Position numbers and translations under genes: made by a program
NCBI GenBank assembly: GCA_913050005.1
Contig: CAJXBI010000011.1
Location: 1 to 42,813, forward strand
Origin: an uncultured Bacteroidota bacterium
GTDB taxonomy: Bacteria > Bacteroidota > Bacteroidia > NS11-12g > UBA9320
Direction: 5' to 3'
Length of the DNA stretch: 42,813 bases
Part shown: positions 14,349 to 23,540 of the stretch, in pieces
Layout of the letters: each line of letters opens with the position of its first letter
How positions within the stretch are numbered: position 1 is the first letter of the stretch
The notes under the pieces: generated by a model
Databases searched by the model: none
Told to the model about the DNA's origin: nothing
Seen by the model: only the letters and a program-made list of their open reading frames with translations

Positions 14349-14356
14349 TAAATTTG
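14349..14356 (+). promoter_or_regulatory. -7 box (TAAATTTG) for the NIF3-like gene
   Basis: TAAATTTG matches TAnnTTTG exactly and is separated from the ATG at 14361 by four bases. The transcript probably starts at or next to the A of the ATG, so the mRNA would be leaderless. Confidence 0.6.
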
Positions 14357-14360
14357 TGTC

Positions 14361-15455
14361 ATGCAATTGAAATCTGTTTTAGATTTTCTCGAATCTTTAG
14401 CCCCTTTAGAATATCAAGAAAGTTATGACAATAGTGGGCTTTTAGTTGGTGAAAAATCATTGGATATTACGGGTGTTTTAGTCAGTCTAGATTGCACCGA
14501 AGCGATTGTCTCTGAAGCCATTAGTAAAAAATGCAACTTAATTATCGCTCATCACCCAATCATATTTGAAGGTATAAAAAGATTTAATAATGCAAATTAT
14601 ATTCAAAGAACAGTTCAGCTAGCTATTAAGAACGATATTGCTATTTATGCTATACATACCAATTTGGATAATGTGTATTCTAATGGGGTCAATAGTAAGA
14701 TTGCTGATCGATTAGGGCTTAAAAATACACATGTATTAAGACCAAAATTAAATACACTTTTAAAACTAGCGACATACTGTCCCCCTCAGAATCAAGAGGC
14801 TATAATGGAGGCATTATTTACTGCAGGTGCAGGCCATATTGGAGACTACAGCAATTGTTCTTTTTCTTCAGTGGGTATGGGAACTTACAAACCTGGTGAG
14901 GTAAGCAACCCCACTATTGGCTCAGCTGGGAAACAATCCAATGAAAAAGAAGTAAAAATTGAAGTCATTGTTCCTTTTAACATGCAAAGTCATGTGACCG
15001 ACAAACTACTATCCGTTCACCCTTATGAGGAAGTAGCTTACGATTGGTATCCAATTCTAAATAAAAATCAATCTGTAGGAGCTGGAATTGTTGGGGACTT
15101 ACCAAGTCCAATTAATGATACAGCGTTTTTAAATCTCCTCAAAAAAGAGATGAATTTAGCCGTAATTAAGTACACTCCAGTTACCAAAATGATTCAGAGA
15201 GTCTCTATTTGCGGTGGTTCTGGACAATTTTTAATTGAAGACACTAAACGCTCAAAATCAGATGCTTATATAACTTCTGACATCAAATACCACGATTTTT
15301 TTGATGCAGATAATCAGCTAATGATTTGTGATATTGGTCATTATGAGAGTGAAAAGTATACCATTGATTTATTATATGACATTTTGAGTGAAAAATTTAG
15401 TACCTTTGCAATCCTTAAAACAAGGATAGATACTAATCCGGTCAAATATTTTTAA
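14361..15455 (+). CDS. NIF3-like dinuclear metal-binding protein
   Basis: A 364-residue NIF3/DUF34 protein (COG0327), of the longer class with a PII/CutA-like insert (about residues 125-235, PYEEVAYDW). Metal-binding motifs are visible: AHHPIIF, IHTNLDN and, at the C-terminus, DIGHYESE. The family forms toroidal hexamers with a two-metal site. It is often labelled GTP cyclohydrolase 1 type 2 from similarity alone, and I would not transfer that function. It heads an operon with a C4 zinc-ribbon protein 5 bp downstream, a pairing widespread in bacteria that suggests a shared but unknown role. Confidence 0.92.
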   Translation: MQLKSVLDFLESLAPLEYQESYDNSGLLVGEKSLDITGVLVSLDCTEAIVSEAISKKCNLIIAHHPIIFEGIKRFNNANYIQRTVQLAIKNDIAIYAIHTNLDNVYSNGVNSKIADRLGLKNTHVLRPKLNTLLKLATYCPPQNQEAIMEALFTAGAGHIGDYSNCSFSSVGMGTYKPGEVSNPTIGSAGKQSNEKEVKIEVIVPFNMQSHVTDKLLSVHPYEEVAYDWYPILNKNQSVGAGIVGDLPSPINDTAFLNLLKKEMNLAVIKYTPVTKMIQRVSICGGSGQFLIEDTKRSKSDAYITSDIKYHDFFDADNQLMICDIGHYESEKYTIDLLYDILSEKFSTFAILKTRIDTNPVKYF

Positions 15456-15460
15456 TAAAA

Positions 15461-16255
15461 ATGGCAGTAAAAACAATAGCACAAAAACTCGAACAACTTT
15501 ATAAACTTCAAACTATCGATACTAAGCTTGATCAGTTAAAAGCTGTAAGAGGAGAGTTGCCTATTGAGGTTTCAGATTTGGAAGATGAGCTGATTGGTTT
15601 GAATACCCGTTTGGCCAATTTTGAGACAGAAAAAGAATCGTTTAATTCTCAAATTTTTGCAAACAGGGAACAGATTAAAACTTCTACGGAATTAATTAGG
15701 AAGTACAAAGGTCAGTTAGACAATGTGAAGAATAATCGCGAATTTGATGCTTTAAACAAAGAAATTGAGATTCAAGATTTAACGATTCAAGCTGCTGAAA
15801 AGAAAATTGGTGAGGCCGAAAAATCAATTTTATTAAAACAGGAACTAATCACTGATGCCGAAGCAAATTTAGATGAGCGGCAGAAAGATCTGGAGACTAA
15901 AAAGACAGAACTTGAAGAAATTATTGACGAAACTGAAAAAGAGGAAGTTTCCATAAACGAAGAACGTGAGAAAGCTACTAAAACAATTGATGCTAAAATC
16001 TTTGTGGCGTATGATCGTATTCGAAAAAATTTCAGAAATGGGATTGCAGTTGCACCAATTCTTAGAGGTGCATGTGGGGGATGTTTTGCGAAAGTTCCAC
16101 CTCAATTACAGTCTGACATTAGACAGTCCAAAAAAATTGTAATTTGCGAGGCCTGCGGTCGAATTCATATTGATGCTCGAATGGCGGGTATTGAAGACCA
16201 TGTTGAAGAAGAAGTACAAAAGCCAAAAAGAAGAGCTGTTCGCAAGAAAAAATAG
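15461..16255 (+). CDS. Coiled-coil protein with C4 zinc ribbon (COG1579)
   Basis: 264 residues. Residues 5-190 are a long charged coiled coil (repeated E, K, L and I heptads), followed by a C-terminal zinc ribbon with CGGC at 205-208 and CEAC at 229-232. A basic tail KPKRRAVRKKK ends the protein. This is the COG1579 (DUF164) family, which has been linked to nucleic-acid binding in a few species but has no settled function. It follows the NIF3-like gene by 5 bp and is probably co-transcribed with it. The downstream TPR gene may start inside its last codons. Confidence 0.9.
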   Translation: MAVKTIAQKLEQLYKLQTIDTKLDQLKAVRGELPIEVSDLEDELIGLNTRLANFETEKESFNSQIFANREQIKTSTELIRKYKGQLDNVKNNREFDALNKEIEIQDLTIQAAEKKIGEAEKSILLKQELITDAEANLDERQKDLETKKTELEEIIDETEKEEVSINEEREKATKTIDAKIFVAYDRIRKNFRNGIAVAPILRGACGGCFAKVPPQLQSDIRQSKKIVICEACGRIHIDARMAGIEDHVEEEVQKPKRRAVRKKK

Positions 16256-17744
16256 GTTCCTGAGAGGTTATATTCTCCTCTTTTTTTTAAGCTTGTATTT
16301 TCTTGGGTATTCTACAAATCACTTCAGTTTTAATAGTTTGTTATTAGCTATTCAACGCGAAAACATAAAACTTCAACTAGATTTAGCGAAAGAAAAGCTA
16401 CTTCATCAAAAGGTGTTAGACTCTCAAAATAGTGCTATTGAATATCTACTTCATTTTAATGCGTATCTCAAATTATTTGTAACTGAGGATAAGCGATATG
16501 ATCAAGATTATATTAATGCAAAAAATAATGCGTTATCGCACTTTAATCAACTTTCGGATACTTCCCCCTTTAAAAAATTTGCTCAATCTGAAATTTATTT
16601 TTACGCTGCTACTTTATTAGCTAGGCAAGGTGAATTTTATAATTCAGCAAAAGAAATTCGAAAAGCCTGGAATTTGATTGAGGAAAACAATCGTTTATTT
16701 CCAAACTTCCTTCCAAATAATAAAACCCGCGGGGTTCTTAAAATTTATCTATCTACAGTGCCTGATCATTTTGATTGGATAATACGAATACTCGGTTTTG
16801 ATGGTAACTTGAACCATGGCCTGCGATTATTACAAACATTAAGTAACCATCAATCAGACACGACCTACCTTAGTGCTATTGCAAAAGAAGCTTCTTATTT
16901 ATATGCATATTCACTCCTTCAAGCTTCTAAAAACTCAGTTAAGTCGTGGAGTGTGATGTTGAAATGCACTAAAGATTACAGAGAAAATTTATTGAGCAAT
17001 TACTTCAGAGGCACTATGGCATTGAAACTCAATAAGAATAAAATAGCTCTGAATACATTATCCAATAGACCAAGTCATGATTCATATGAACCGTTTCATT
17101 TGATGTCCTATTACCTGGGGCTGTCTAAATTATATAATCTGGATACATCAGCTTTGGTTGAACTGAAATTGTTCACTGCTAATTACAAAGGAGAAAACTA
17201 TTTGAAAAGCACCTATGAAAAGCTAAGTTGGGTTTATGTAATAAAGGGTGATGAGAATGAAGCAATTAGATACAGAAAAAAGATTGATTACGTCGGTAAG
17301 GCCATAATTACTGAAGACAAACGAGCTTCACGATATGCAAAAAAAGTAAATCCACATCCCATCATTCTGAAATCAAGGCTGCTGTATGATGGTGGATATT
17401 ATAATGAAGCCTATGAATTATTAAACCGTTATAAGGTTAGACAATTGAAGTCGTTAAATCAAAAGACTGAATTTTGTTATCGAAAGGGAAGAGTACTTGA
17501 AAAATTAGGCCTTATGGATAGAGCTCTAATTATGTATGAAGCTTGTTCATTATATGCAGTTAATAGTGAAGAATATTATGGAGCGTATGCTTGTTTGTAC
17601 CTAGGAGATTACCATGCTAAAGAGGGGAACAATGATTTAGCAATAAAATTTTATTCAAGTGCAACAACATATTCAAAGAATCAGGAGTACGTAGATTCGA
17701 TCAATAGTCGTGCTAAAGCAGGCTTGAAACAACTGGTAAATTAG
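16200..17744 (+). CDS. TPR-repeat protein with N-terminal membrane or signal segment
   Basis: A Bacteroidota-type tetratricopeptide protein of about 514 residues if it starts at the ATG at 16200. After a hydrophobic segment (YILLFFLSLYFLGY) the rest is helical with TPR-like units, clear at about residues 415-505 (GGYYNEAYELLNRY; GLMDRALIMYEACSLY; GNNDLAIKFYSSA). The protein is probably anchored in or exported across the inner membrane, with the TPR domain in the periplasm. The start is uncertain. The ATG at 16200 overlaps the zinc-ribbon gene by 56 bp, and its Lys-rich first 20 residues are read out of frame from that gene's Lys-rich tail. A downstream non-ATG start after 16255, such as the TTG near 16290, is possible. 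Function unknown. Confidence 0.75.
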   Translation: MLKKKYKSQKEELFARKNRFLRGYILLFFLSLYFLGYSTNHFSFNSLLLAIQRENIKLQLDLAKEKLLHQKVLDSQNSAIEYLLHFNAYLKLFVTEDKRYDQDYINAKNNALSHFNQLSDTSPFKKFAQSEIYFYAATLLARQGEFYNSAKEIRKAWNLIEENNRLFPNFLPNNKTRGVLKIYLSTVPDHFDWIIRILGFDGNLNHGLRLLQTLSNHQSDTTYLSAIAKEASYLYAYSLLQASKNSVKSWSVMLKCTKDYRENLLSNYFRGTMALKLNKNKIALNTLSNRPSHDSYEPFHLMSYYLGLSKLYNLDTSALVELKLFTANYKGENYLKSTYEKLSWVYVIKGDENEAIRYRKKIDYVGKAIITEDKRASRYAKKVNPHPIILKSRLLYDGGYYNEAYELLNRYKVRQLKSLNQKTEFCYRKGRVLEKLGLMDRALIMYEACSLYAVNSEEYYGAYACLYLGDYHAKEGNNDLAIKFYSSATTYSKNQEYVDSINSRAKAGLKQLVN

Positions 17745-17791
17745 TTCCAACTTTCTTGTTAAAATCAGGTCTTTTATGAATTAATTCAACG

Positions 17792-17798
17792 TATTTTG
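17792..17798 (+). promoter_or_regulatory. Possible weak -7 box (TATTTTG) for gltX
   Basis: TATTTTG is one base short of the TAnnTTTG spacing and lies 16 bp ahead of the gltX ATG, in the 70-bp gap after the TPR gene. It is suggestive only. Confidence 0.3.
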
Positions 17799-17814
17799 CA
17801 TCTGTATAATTAAA

Positions 17815-19335
17815 ATGAGTGATAGATCAGTTCGAGTGCGATTTGCACCAAGTCCTACAGGACCGCTTCACATAGGTGGTGTAAGAACAGCACTTTATAA
17901 CTACCTTTTTGCAAAAAAAAATAATGGAACTTTTATTCTAAGAATCGAAGATACAGATCAAAAAAGATTTGTTGAAGGTGCAGAATCTTATATCAATCAA
18001 AGTTTAGAATGGCTTGGTATTCGTGTAGACGAGGGAGTAGTTCAAGGTGGATCATTGGGCCCTTATAAGCAAAGTGAGCGAATGGATAAATATGCTGCTT
18101 ATGCGAAACAACTCATTAATAATGGCTACGCATATTATGCTTTTGATACTCAAGAAGAACTTACAGAGATGAGATCTAAACTGGAAGTAAGTAATATGAG
18201 TGCAAAATATGATTCAACTTCACGTATGAGTATGAAAAATTCGCTGACGCTTAGTGATGACGAAGTGAATGAACGACTGGAACGAGGAGATAATTATATT
18301 ATTCGTATAAAGTTGCCTCGTAATGAAGAAATTCGTTTCAAAGATGTTATCCGCGGTTGGATTGTGTTTAATAGTAGCCAATTGGATGATAAAGTTCTTC
18401 TCAAAGAAGACGGATTGCCAACGTATCATTTGGCAAATATTGTGGATGATCATTTGATGGAGATAAGCCATGTGATTCGTGGGGAGGAGTGGTTGCCTTC
18501 AGCACCTTTACATGTGATGTTATATCGCTATTTAGGGTGGGAGAACACTATGCCAAAATTTGCTCATTTACCTTTGATACTGAAACCTGATGGTAAGGGA
18601 AAATTGAGTAAGCGTGATGGAGATCGCCTTGGATTTCCTGTATTCCCAATTGAATGGACATCCCCAGAGGGAGAAGTTAGTAGTGGATATAGAGAGAGTG
18701 GTTATTTATCTGAGGCAGTAGTAAATATGCTATCGATGTTGGGTTGGCATCCGTCAGATAATCAAGAGTTATTCACTTTGGAGGAATTAGTTGAGGCGTT
18801 TGAACTTGAACGAGTATCAAAGAGTGGAGCTAAGTTTGATATGGATAAATCAAAATGGTTTAATCATCAATTTATTATGAGGGCAAGTTCAGATGAGTTA
18901 AAAGGCATGATTGAAGATCAATTGACATCAATTCATACTCACAGAGGTGATGATTACCTGAATCGCGTAATAGATTTATTAAGAGAAAAAGTGACATTTC
19001 CAATGGAACTATTATCTATGGGGCAGTATTTTTTTGATCTACCATCTAGTTATGACGAGAAGGTTCTTCGTAAGAAATGGAATGAAGAGGTATCAAACCA
19101 TATGAATCAGTTTATAGATGGCTTAGTCGACTCAAAGTATTCAAAAGCTGCACAGATAGAGGAGCATCTTAATAATTATGCTGAACAAAATGAGATAAGC
19201 AAAGGAAAGTTGATGCAGCCATTACGTTGGGTGGTGAGTGGTCAAGCAGGTGGACCTCCAATTTTTGACATGCTTGAACTTATTGGAATAGACGAAATTA
19301 AACGAAGAATGGATGTTGTGAACGAGAAGTTTTAA
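17815..19335 (+). CDS. gltX: Glutamate--tRNA ligase
   Basis: A class I aminoacyl-tRNA synthetase of 506 residues that charges tRNA-Glu. The ATP-binding HIGH-type motif is HIGG at 19-22 inside RFAPSPTGPLHIGGVRTAL. The second signature is KLSKR at 263-267 within LKPDGKGKLSKRDGD. The RIEDTD block at 43-48 and the HLANIVDDHLM glutamate-site region are intact, and the C-terminal anticodon-binding helices run to the end. Whether the enzyme is discriminating or also mischarges tRNA-Gln cannot be decided here. It is preceded by a 70-bp gap and converges on rnc with only 2 bp between the stops. Confidence 0.97.
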   Translation: MSDRSVRVRFAPSPTGPLHIGGVRTALYNYLFAKKNNGTFILRIEDTDQKRFVEGAESYINQSLEWLGIRVDEGVVQGGSLGPYKQSERMDKYAAYAKQLINNGYAYYAFDTQEELTEMRSKLEVSNMSAKYDSTSRMSMKNSLTLSDDEVNERLERGDNYIIRIKLPRNEEIRFKDVIRGWIVFNSSQLDDKVLLKEDGLPTYHLANIVDDHLMEISHVIRGEEWLPSAPLHVMLYRYLGWENTMPKFAHLPLILKPDGKGKLSKRDGDRLGFPVFPIEWTSPEGEVSSGYRESGYLSEAVVNMLSMLGWHPSDNQELFTLEELVEAFELERVSKSGAKFDMDKSKWFNHQFIMRASSDELKGMIEDQLTSIHTHRGDDYLNRVIDLLREKVTFPMELLSMGQYFFDLPSSYDEKVLRKKWNEEVSNHMNQFIDGLVDSKYSKAAQIEEHLNNYAEQNEISKGKLMQPLRWVVSGQAGGPPIFDMLELIGIDEIKRRMDVVNEKF

Positions 19336-19337
19336 TA

Positions 19338-20093
19338 CTAGCTTTTATAATTTTTGCTTAATTTTAGTAGTTCGCAAGATTTTTCGCTTGCAATCTGTTC
19401 AGCGACTTTTTTTGATTTCCCTCTACCTCTGGCAATTTCCTTTCCATCAATCATTACACCTATGATATAAGTACGGATTCTTTTTTCTCCGTTATCATTT
19501 AATATTTTAAATTCAAGGTGCTTTTTGTTTTTTTGAGCGTATTGGTTTAGTAGGCTCTTGAAATTAACAGTAATATCCTTTAACTCGTCGAAATCAAGAA
19601 ATGGTTTAACAATTTTACGTTTAACATACTTTTTAGTAAAGTGATACCCTTTGTCAATATAAATGGCACCTATGAGTGCCTCAAGTGCGTTGCCAGCAAT
19701 ACTTCTAACAGCACTTTGATTTTTTTCAATAGACTTATCAATTTCAATAAAATCAACAATTCCCATTGAAGTTGCAATTTTAGAAAGCATATTTCTACTT
19801 GCAGATTTACTTCGCATATCTGTTAAAAATCCTTCTCCCTGAAACGGAAATTTTTTGTATAATAACTCTGCTATAATTAAATCAAGCACAGCATCACCCA
19901 AATACTCCAGCCTTTCGTTATTTGTCTTTGTTTTAATACCGACTATTTTTTTTGATTTAGAATTATGGAGAAATGCTTGTTTATAAAGATATATATTCCT
20001 CGGATAAAACCCAAGTAATTTGTAGAATTTTCGATAGAAAGCGGAGTTTTTAGAAAGGTAGAAGTAGTATGGTTTTAGTATACCCAAAAGCAC
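19338..20093 (-). CDS. rnc: Ribonuclease III
   Basis: 251 residues. The endonuclease signature NERLEYLGDAVLDL is at 59-72, with the metal ligands Glu63 and Asp67. The second catalytic block EALIGAIYIDKG follows. A C-terminal double-stranded RNA-binding domain spans about 170-247 (NQYAQKN, GRGKSKKVAEQIAS). The enzyme processes rRNA precursors and cleaves structured RNAs. The start is a GTG at 20093, one base after the fabF stop, so translation is probably coupled to fabF. The N-terminal 40 residues are basic and aromatic, somewhat longer than in E. coli RNase III. It is the last gene of acpP-fabF-rnc, an order common in Bacteroidota. Confidence 0.95.
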   Translation of the reverse strand: MLLGILKPYYFYLSKNSAFYRKFYKLLGFYPRNIYLYKQAFLHNSKSKKIVGIKTKTNNERLEYLGDAVLDLIIAELLYKKFPFQGEGFLTDMRSKSASRNMLSKIATSMGIVDFIEIDKSIEKNQSAVRSIAGNALEALIGAIYIDKGYHFTKKYVKRKIVKPFLDFDELKDITVNFKSLLNQYAQKNKKHLEFKILNDNGEKRIRTYIIGVMIDGKEIARGRGKSKKVAEQIASEKSCELLKLSKNYKS

Positions 20094-20094
20094 A

Positions 20095-21348
20095 CTATTC
20101 TAAATATTTACCCATAATTACAGAAGCATTATGACCACCAAAACCAAAAGTGTTGCTTAGGGCGTAATTTACTTCTCTTTTTTGTGCTTTATTGAAGGTA
20201 AAGTTCAATTTACTGTCAAACTGCTCATCATCGGTAAAGTGATTAATTGTAGGTGGAATAATACCCGAGTTAATTGCCAATAAACAAGCTAGTGCCTCTA
20301 CTGCACCTGCTGCACCAAGTAGATGACCTGTCATAGATTTAGTTGAACTAATATTTAAGTCGTATGCGTGTTCACCAAATACACTTAGAATTGCTCTCGT
20401 TTCACTGACATCTCCTAGTGGAGTAGATGTGCCGTGAACGTTAACATAATCAATATCACTTGGGCTAACCTTGGCATCTTTTAATGCATTTTTCATGACA
20501 TTTGTCGCACCAAGTCCTTCAGGGTGAGGAGCAGTAATGTGGTGAGCATCTGCTGTTAAACCTCCACCTAGAATTTCGCCATAAATTTTTGCACCACGTG
20601 CTTTTGCATGATCATATTCCTCAAGAACCAATGATGCAGCTCCCTCGCCAAGTACGAAACCATCACGGTCAGCATCAAATGGACGTGAAGCAGTGGCAGG
20701 ACTTTCATTTCTTTCTGATAGTGCTTTCATACTATTAAACCCACCGATGGCAGCAGGAGTCACACACGCTTCTGATCCACCAGTAATAATGGCTTTGGCC
20801 ATACCCAATCTAATGTAATTAAAGGAATCAATAATGGAATTATTTGATGAAGCACAAGCAGATATTGTTCCAAAGTTTGGACCTCTGAAACCATATTTAA
20901 TTGAGATGTATCCAGGAGCTATGTCACCAATCATTTTGGGGATAAAGAACGGATTAAATTTAGGTGTACCGTCTCCATTAGTGAAATTGCTAATTTCTTG
21001 TTCCAAAATCTGAAGTCCACCAATACCAGATCCCCAAATTACACCTATATCTTCAGGAATAAAGTTAGTTTCCAGTATTCCAGAATCATTTACAGCCTCA
21101 TCTGCTACTATCATAGCATATTGTGTAAACGGATCCATTTTTCTGGCTTCTTTTCTATCAAGATGATCAAGGATATCGAAGTTCTTAACTTCACAAGCAA
21201 ATTTGGTGCGAAATTTTTCAGTATCAAATCGGGTAATAGTGGCAGCACCACTAATCCCTTTTGACAGAGCATTCCAATAATCTTGTGCATTATTGCCAAT
21301 TGGTGTAAGTGCTCCGATTCCTGTAACTACTACTCTTTTGAGTTGCAT
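20095..21348 (-). CDS. fabF: Beta-ketoacyl-ACP synthase II
   Basis: The elongating condensing enzyme of type II fatty acid synthesis, joining malonyl-ACP to acyl-ACP. Its 417-residue length is typical. The catalytic triad is clear: Cys165 in TISACASSNN, His305 in NVHGTSTPLGD and His342 in TKSMTGHLLGAAGA, with Lys337 in the last motif. The GxGIGG block at 107-111 (GSGIGG) is also present. It lies 22 bp downstream of acpP, its carrier protein, and directly precedes rnc. Confidence 0.97.
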   Translation of the reverse strand: MQLKRVVVTGIGALTPIGNNAQDYWNALSKGISGAATITRFDTEKFRTKFACEVKNFDILDHLDRKEARKMDPFTQYAMIVADEAVNDSGILETNFIPEDIGVIWGSGIGGLQILEQEISNFTNGDGTPKFNPFFIPKMIGDIAPGYISIKYGFRGPNFGTISACASSNNSIIDSFNYIRLGMAKAIITGGSEACVTPAAIGGFNSMKALSERNESPATASRPFDADRDGFVLGEGAASLVLEEYDHAKARGAKIYGEILGGGLTADAHHITAPHPEGLGATNVMKNALKDAKVSPSDIDYVNVHGTSTPLGDVSETRAILSVFGEHAYDLNISSTKSMTGHLLGAAGAVEALACLLAINSGIIPPTINHFTDDEQFDSKLNFTFNKAQKREVNYALSNTFGFGGHNASVIMGKYLE

Positions 21349-21370
21349 GACGAGGTGGGTTTAGAAACGA

Positions 21371-21607
21371 TTAACCTGCGTTTTCAGTGATGTAGTTTAC
21401 TGCGTCTCCTACAGTAGTAATTTTCTCTGCTTGTTCATCAGGAATAGCGATATTAAATTCTTTCTCGAATTCCATTATTAACTCAACAGTATCTAATGAG
21501 TCAGCACCAAGGTCGTTAGTGAAACTTGCATCATTTGTTACTTCAGACTCTTCAACACCTAACTTGTCTACGATGATTGATGTTACTTTTTCAGATATTT
21601 CAGACAT
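21371..21607 (-). CDS. acpP: Acyl carrier protein
   Basis: A 78-residue acidic four-helix carrier. The phosphopantetheine attachment site is Ser37 in the canonical [13 protein letters not shown] motif. The protein carries growing acyl chains to FabF, whose gene follows by 22 bp. Its acidic composition (many Glu and Asp, only a few Lys) is typical. It heads the acpP-fabF-rnc operon and is divergent from the IPExxxVDY-like gene. Confidence 0.98.
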   Translation of the reverse strand: MSEISEKVTSIIVDKLGVEESEVTNDASFTNDLGADSLDTVELIMEFEKEFNIAIPDEQAEKITTVGDAVNYITENAG

Positions 21608-21633
21608 AATATATTATTAATGTTAATGTGGTG

Positions 21634-21664
21634 CAAAGAACATTTTTTTAGATATAAAAGACAA
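21634..21664 (-). promoter_or_regulatory. Possible acpP promoter (-33 TTG, -7 GTTCTTTG)
   Basis: The minus strand has GTTCTTTG at 21634-21641. Its TTTG half is intact but the TA dinucleotide is not. A TTG lies at 21662-21664, exactly 20 bp further upstream, the same spacing as in the promoter at 8973-9003. The leader would be about 20 nt. Confidence 0.4.
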
Positions 21665-21696
21665 AATTAATTTTACACTCCTAATTAGTTAATAAA

Positions 21697-22107
21697 ATGC
21701 CATCGCTTTTTGCCTCAGGTGAATTCATATTAGAATATCCTTTAATTTACGGGATAGCAACAAATCAAAGGCTCTCTAGCTTTATTCATTCGGTATCTAA
21801 ACATCCAGATTTGGATATTGAGTGTTTCGATGATTTGTTGGATTATGATAAAAAAAGTTATCATTTAAACTATATGATTACTTTATTAGACGATAAATCA
21901 GAATGCCTTTTGATTAAAAATAGAGGTTCGTCGTCCTTATTTTATCCAAAATATTTAAATATACCGTATATGCTATGCTCTCTAAATGAAAATGAGATAA
22001 ATCCTGAAATCATTGAAATTTTTAATAAACTTCCGGATATATCGCTTTGTTTTGCATTAGAAAACCCAAACCAAAAACAAATACTAAACTTTATTCAATT
22101 ACAATGA
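21697..22107 (+). CDS. IPExxxVDY-like small protein upstream of pyruvate kinase
   Basis: 136 residues, acidic and mixed alpha/beta, with no signal peptide or membrane segment. I assign it tentatively to the Bacteroidota IPExxxVDY family from its size, the N-terminal LEYPLIYGIATNQRLSSFIHSV pattern and, mainly, its position between acpP and pyk, where that family is normally found. The eponymous motif is not preserved (the region reads LPDISLCFAL), so it would be a divergent member. Its TGA stop overlaps the pyk ATG (ATGA), so the two are translationally coupled. No function is known. Confidence 0.6.
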   Translation: MPSLFASGEFILEYPLIYGIATNQRLSSFIHSVSKHPDLDIECFDDLLDYDKKSYHLNYMITLLDDKSECLLIKNRGSSSLFYPKYLNIPYMLCSLNENEINPEIIEIFNKLPDISLCFALENPNQKQILNFIQLQ

Positions 22108-23540
22108 GTCATATTGTACGTTATAACAAAACAAAAATTATTGCTACAATGGGTCCTTCAACAGCTGATGTTGATGTACTCAAGCAAATCATCATAGCTG
22201 GCGTGGACGTGTGTAGAATTAATTTTTCTCACGGAGAGTGGGATGCTCACTTATCCATGATCAACAAAATCCGTCAAGTAAACGAAGAATTGGGTACGCA
22301 TGTAGCCATTCTTGCAGATCTTCAAGGACCTAAACTCAGAATTGGTAAGGTAGATGAAAATAAAATGTTTCTTGAAAATGGTGCTACGATGTTGCTTACT
22401 ACTGAAGCTAAAATAAGCACGGGAAATATAATACATGTCAAATATCCTACACTTGCTCAAGATGTGAAAGTTGGTGAACGAGTATTATTGGATGATGGAA
22501 AACTTGAACTAGAGTTTACTAAAATTGTTGATGAGAATTCGGTTGAAGCTAAGGTAGTTAATGGTGGATATTTAAGTTCTAATAAAGGATTTAATCTTCC
22601 ATCCTCAAATCTATCCGTAGCTAGTTTGACAGAGAAAGATAGAAAAGATCTTGAATTTATCATGAAACAAGATTTTGACTGGATTGCACTTTCATTTGTT
22701 CGTAAAGCTGATGATATTCATAACTTAAGAAAGATTTTAAATGAAAATAAACGCGAGTCAAGAATAATTGCCAAGATAGAAAAACCTCAAGCTGTTAAAA
22801 ATATTGATGAAATTATTTTAGCGGCAAATGCAATCATGATAGCAAGAGGAGATTTAGGAGTAGAAATGCCAATGGATCAAGTACCTATTATTCAAAAGCG
22901 AATCGTATCAAAATGTATTCAAGCCAGTAAGCCTGTAATTATAGCTACTCAGATGATGGAGAGTATGATTAACTCACCTACGCCAACTCGAGCTGAAGCT
23001 AACGACGTTGCTAATGCAGTAATGGATGGAGCAGATGCAGTAATGCTTAGTGCAGAAACTTCTGTGGGGGATTACGCATTAAAAGCAGTACAAGCGGTAG
23101 AAAAAATATTAGGAAGTACGGAAAGCGGTTGGGATATCTACAATAAAATTAAAAAGCCAAATCCAGTCTCCCCCTCATTCTTGAGCGAGCGAATCTGCTA
23201 TGCTACAGTAAGTATGAGCCAGGGGATTGGGGCAAAAGCTATATTATCAATGACTCAAACCGGCTATACGGCATATAAGATAGCGAGTGGTCGCCCGAAC
23301 TGTGATATTTTCATTTTCACAGCCAACAAAAGGTTATTATCAAGACTGAGTTTGGTTTGGAATGTCAGAACGTATTTTTATGATAGTAAGACCAATACTG
23401 ATGATACAATCAAAGAGGTCATTAAAATATTAGTTGATGATAATTTACTCAAAAAGGGAGATGTAGTTATTAATACTGCTGCAATGCCAGTATTAGAAAA
23501 TAGAAAAACAAACGCATTGAAAATCAGTACTGTTGAATGA
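22104..23540 (+). CDS. pyk: Pyruvate kinase
   Basis: Catalyses the last step of glycolysis, phosphoenolpyruvate plus ADP to pyruvate and ATP. 478 residues from the ATG at 22104. A longer frame to 22047 lies within the preceding gene and is rejected, because ATGA coupling and the conserved N-terminus KTKIIATMGP support 22104. Visible motifs are RINFSHG (Arg38, Asn40, Ser42), LQGPKLRIG, the catalytic-Lys segment IAKIEKPQAV, the signature IMIARGDLGVEMP, and TRAEANDVANAVMDGADAVMLS. The C-terminal allosteric domain is present. It overlaps DUF2480 by the same ATGA arrangement. Confidence 0.97.
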   Translation: MSHIVRYNKTKIIATMGPSTADVDVLKQIIIAGVDVCRINFSHGEWDAHLSMINKIRQVNEELGTHVAILADLQGPKLRIGKVDENKMFLENGATMLLTTEAKISTGNIIHVKYPTLAQDVKVGERVLLDDGKLELEFTKIVDENSVEAKVVNGGYLSSNKGFNLPSSNLSVASLTEKDRKDLEFIMKQDFDWIALSFVRKADDIHNLRKILNENKRESRIIAKIEKPQAVKNIDEIILAANAIMIARGDLGVEMPMDQVPIIQKRIVSKCIQASKPVIIATQMMESMINSPTPTRAEANDVANAVMDGADAVMLSAETSVGDYALKAVQAVEKILGSTESGWDIYNKIKKPNPVSPSFLSERICYATVSMSQGIGAKAILSMTQTGYTAYKIASGRPNCDIFIFTANKRLLSRLSLVWNVRTYFYDSKTNTDDTIKEVIKILVDDNLLKKGDVVINTAAMPVLENRKTNALKISTVE

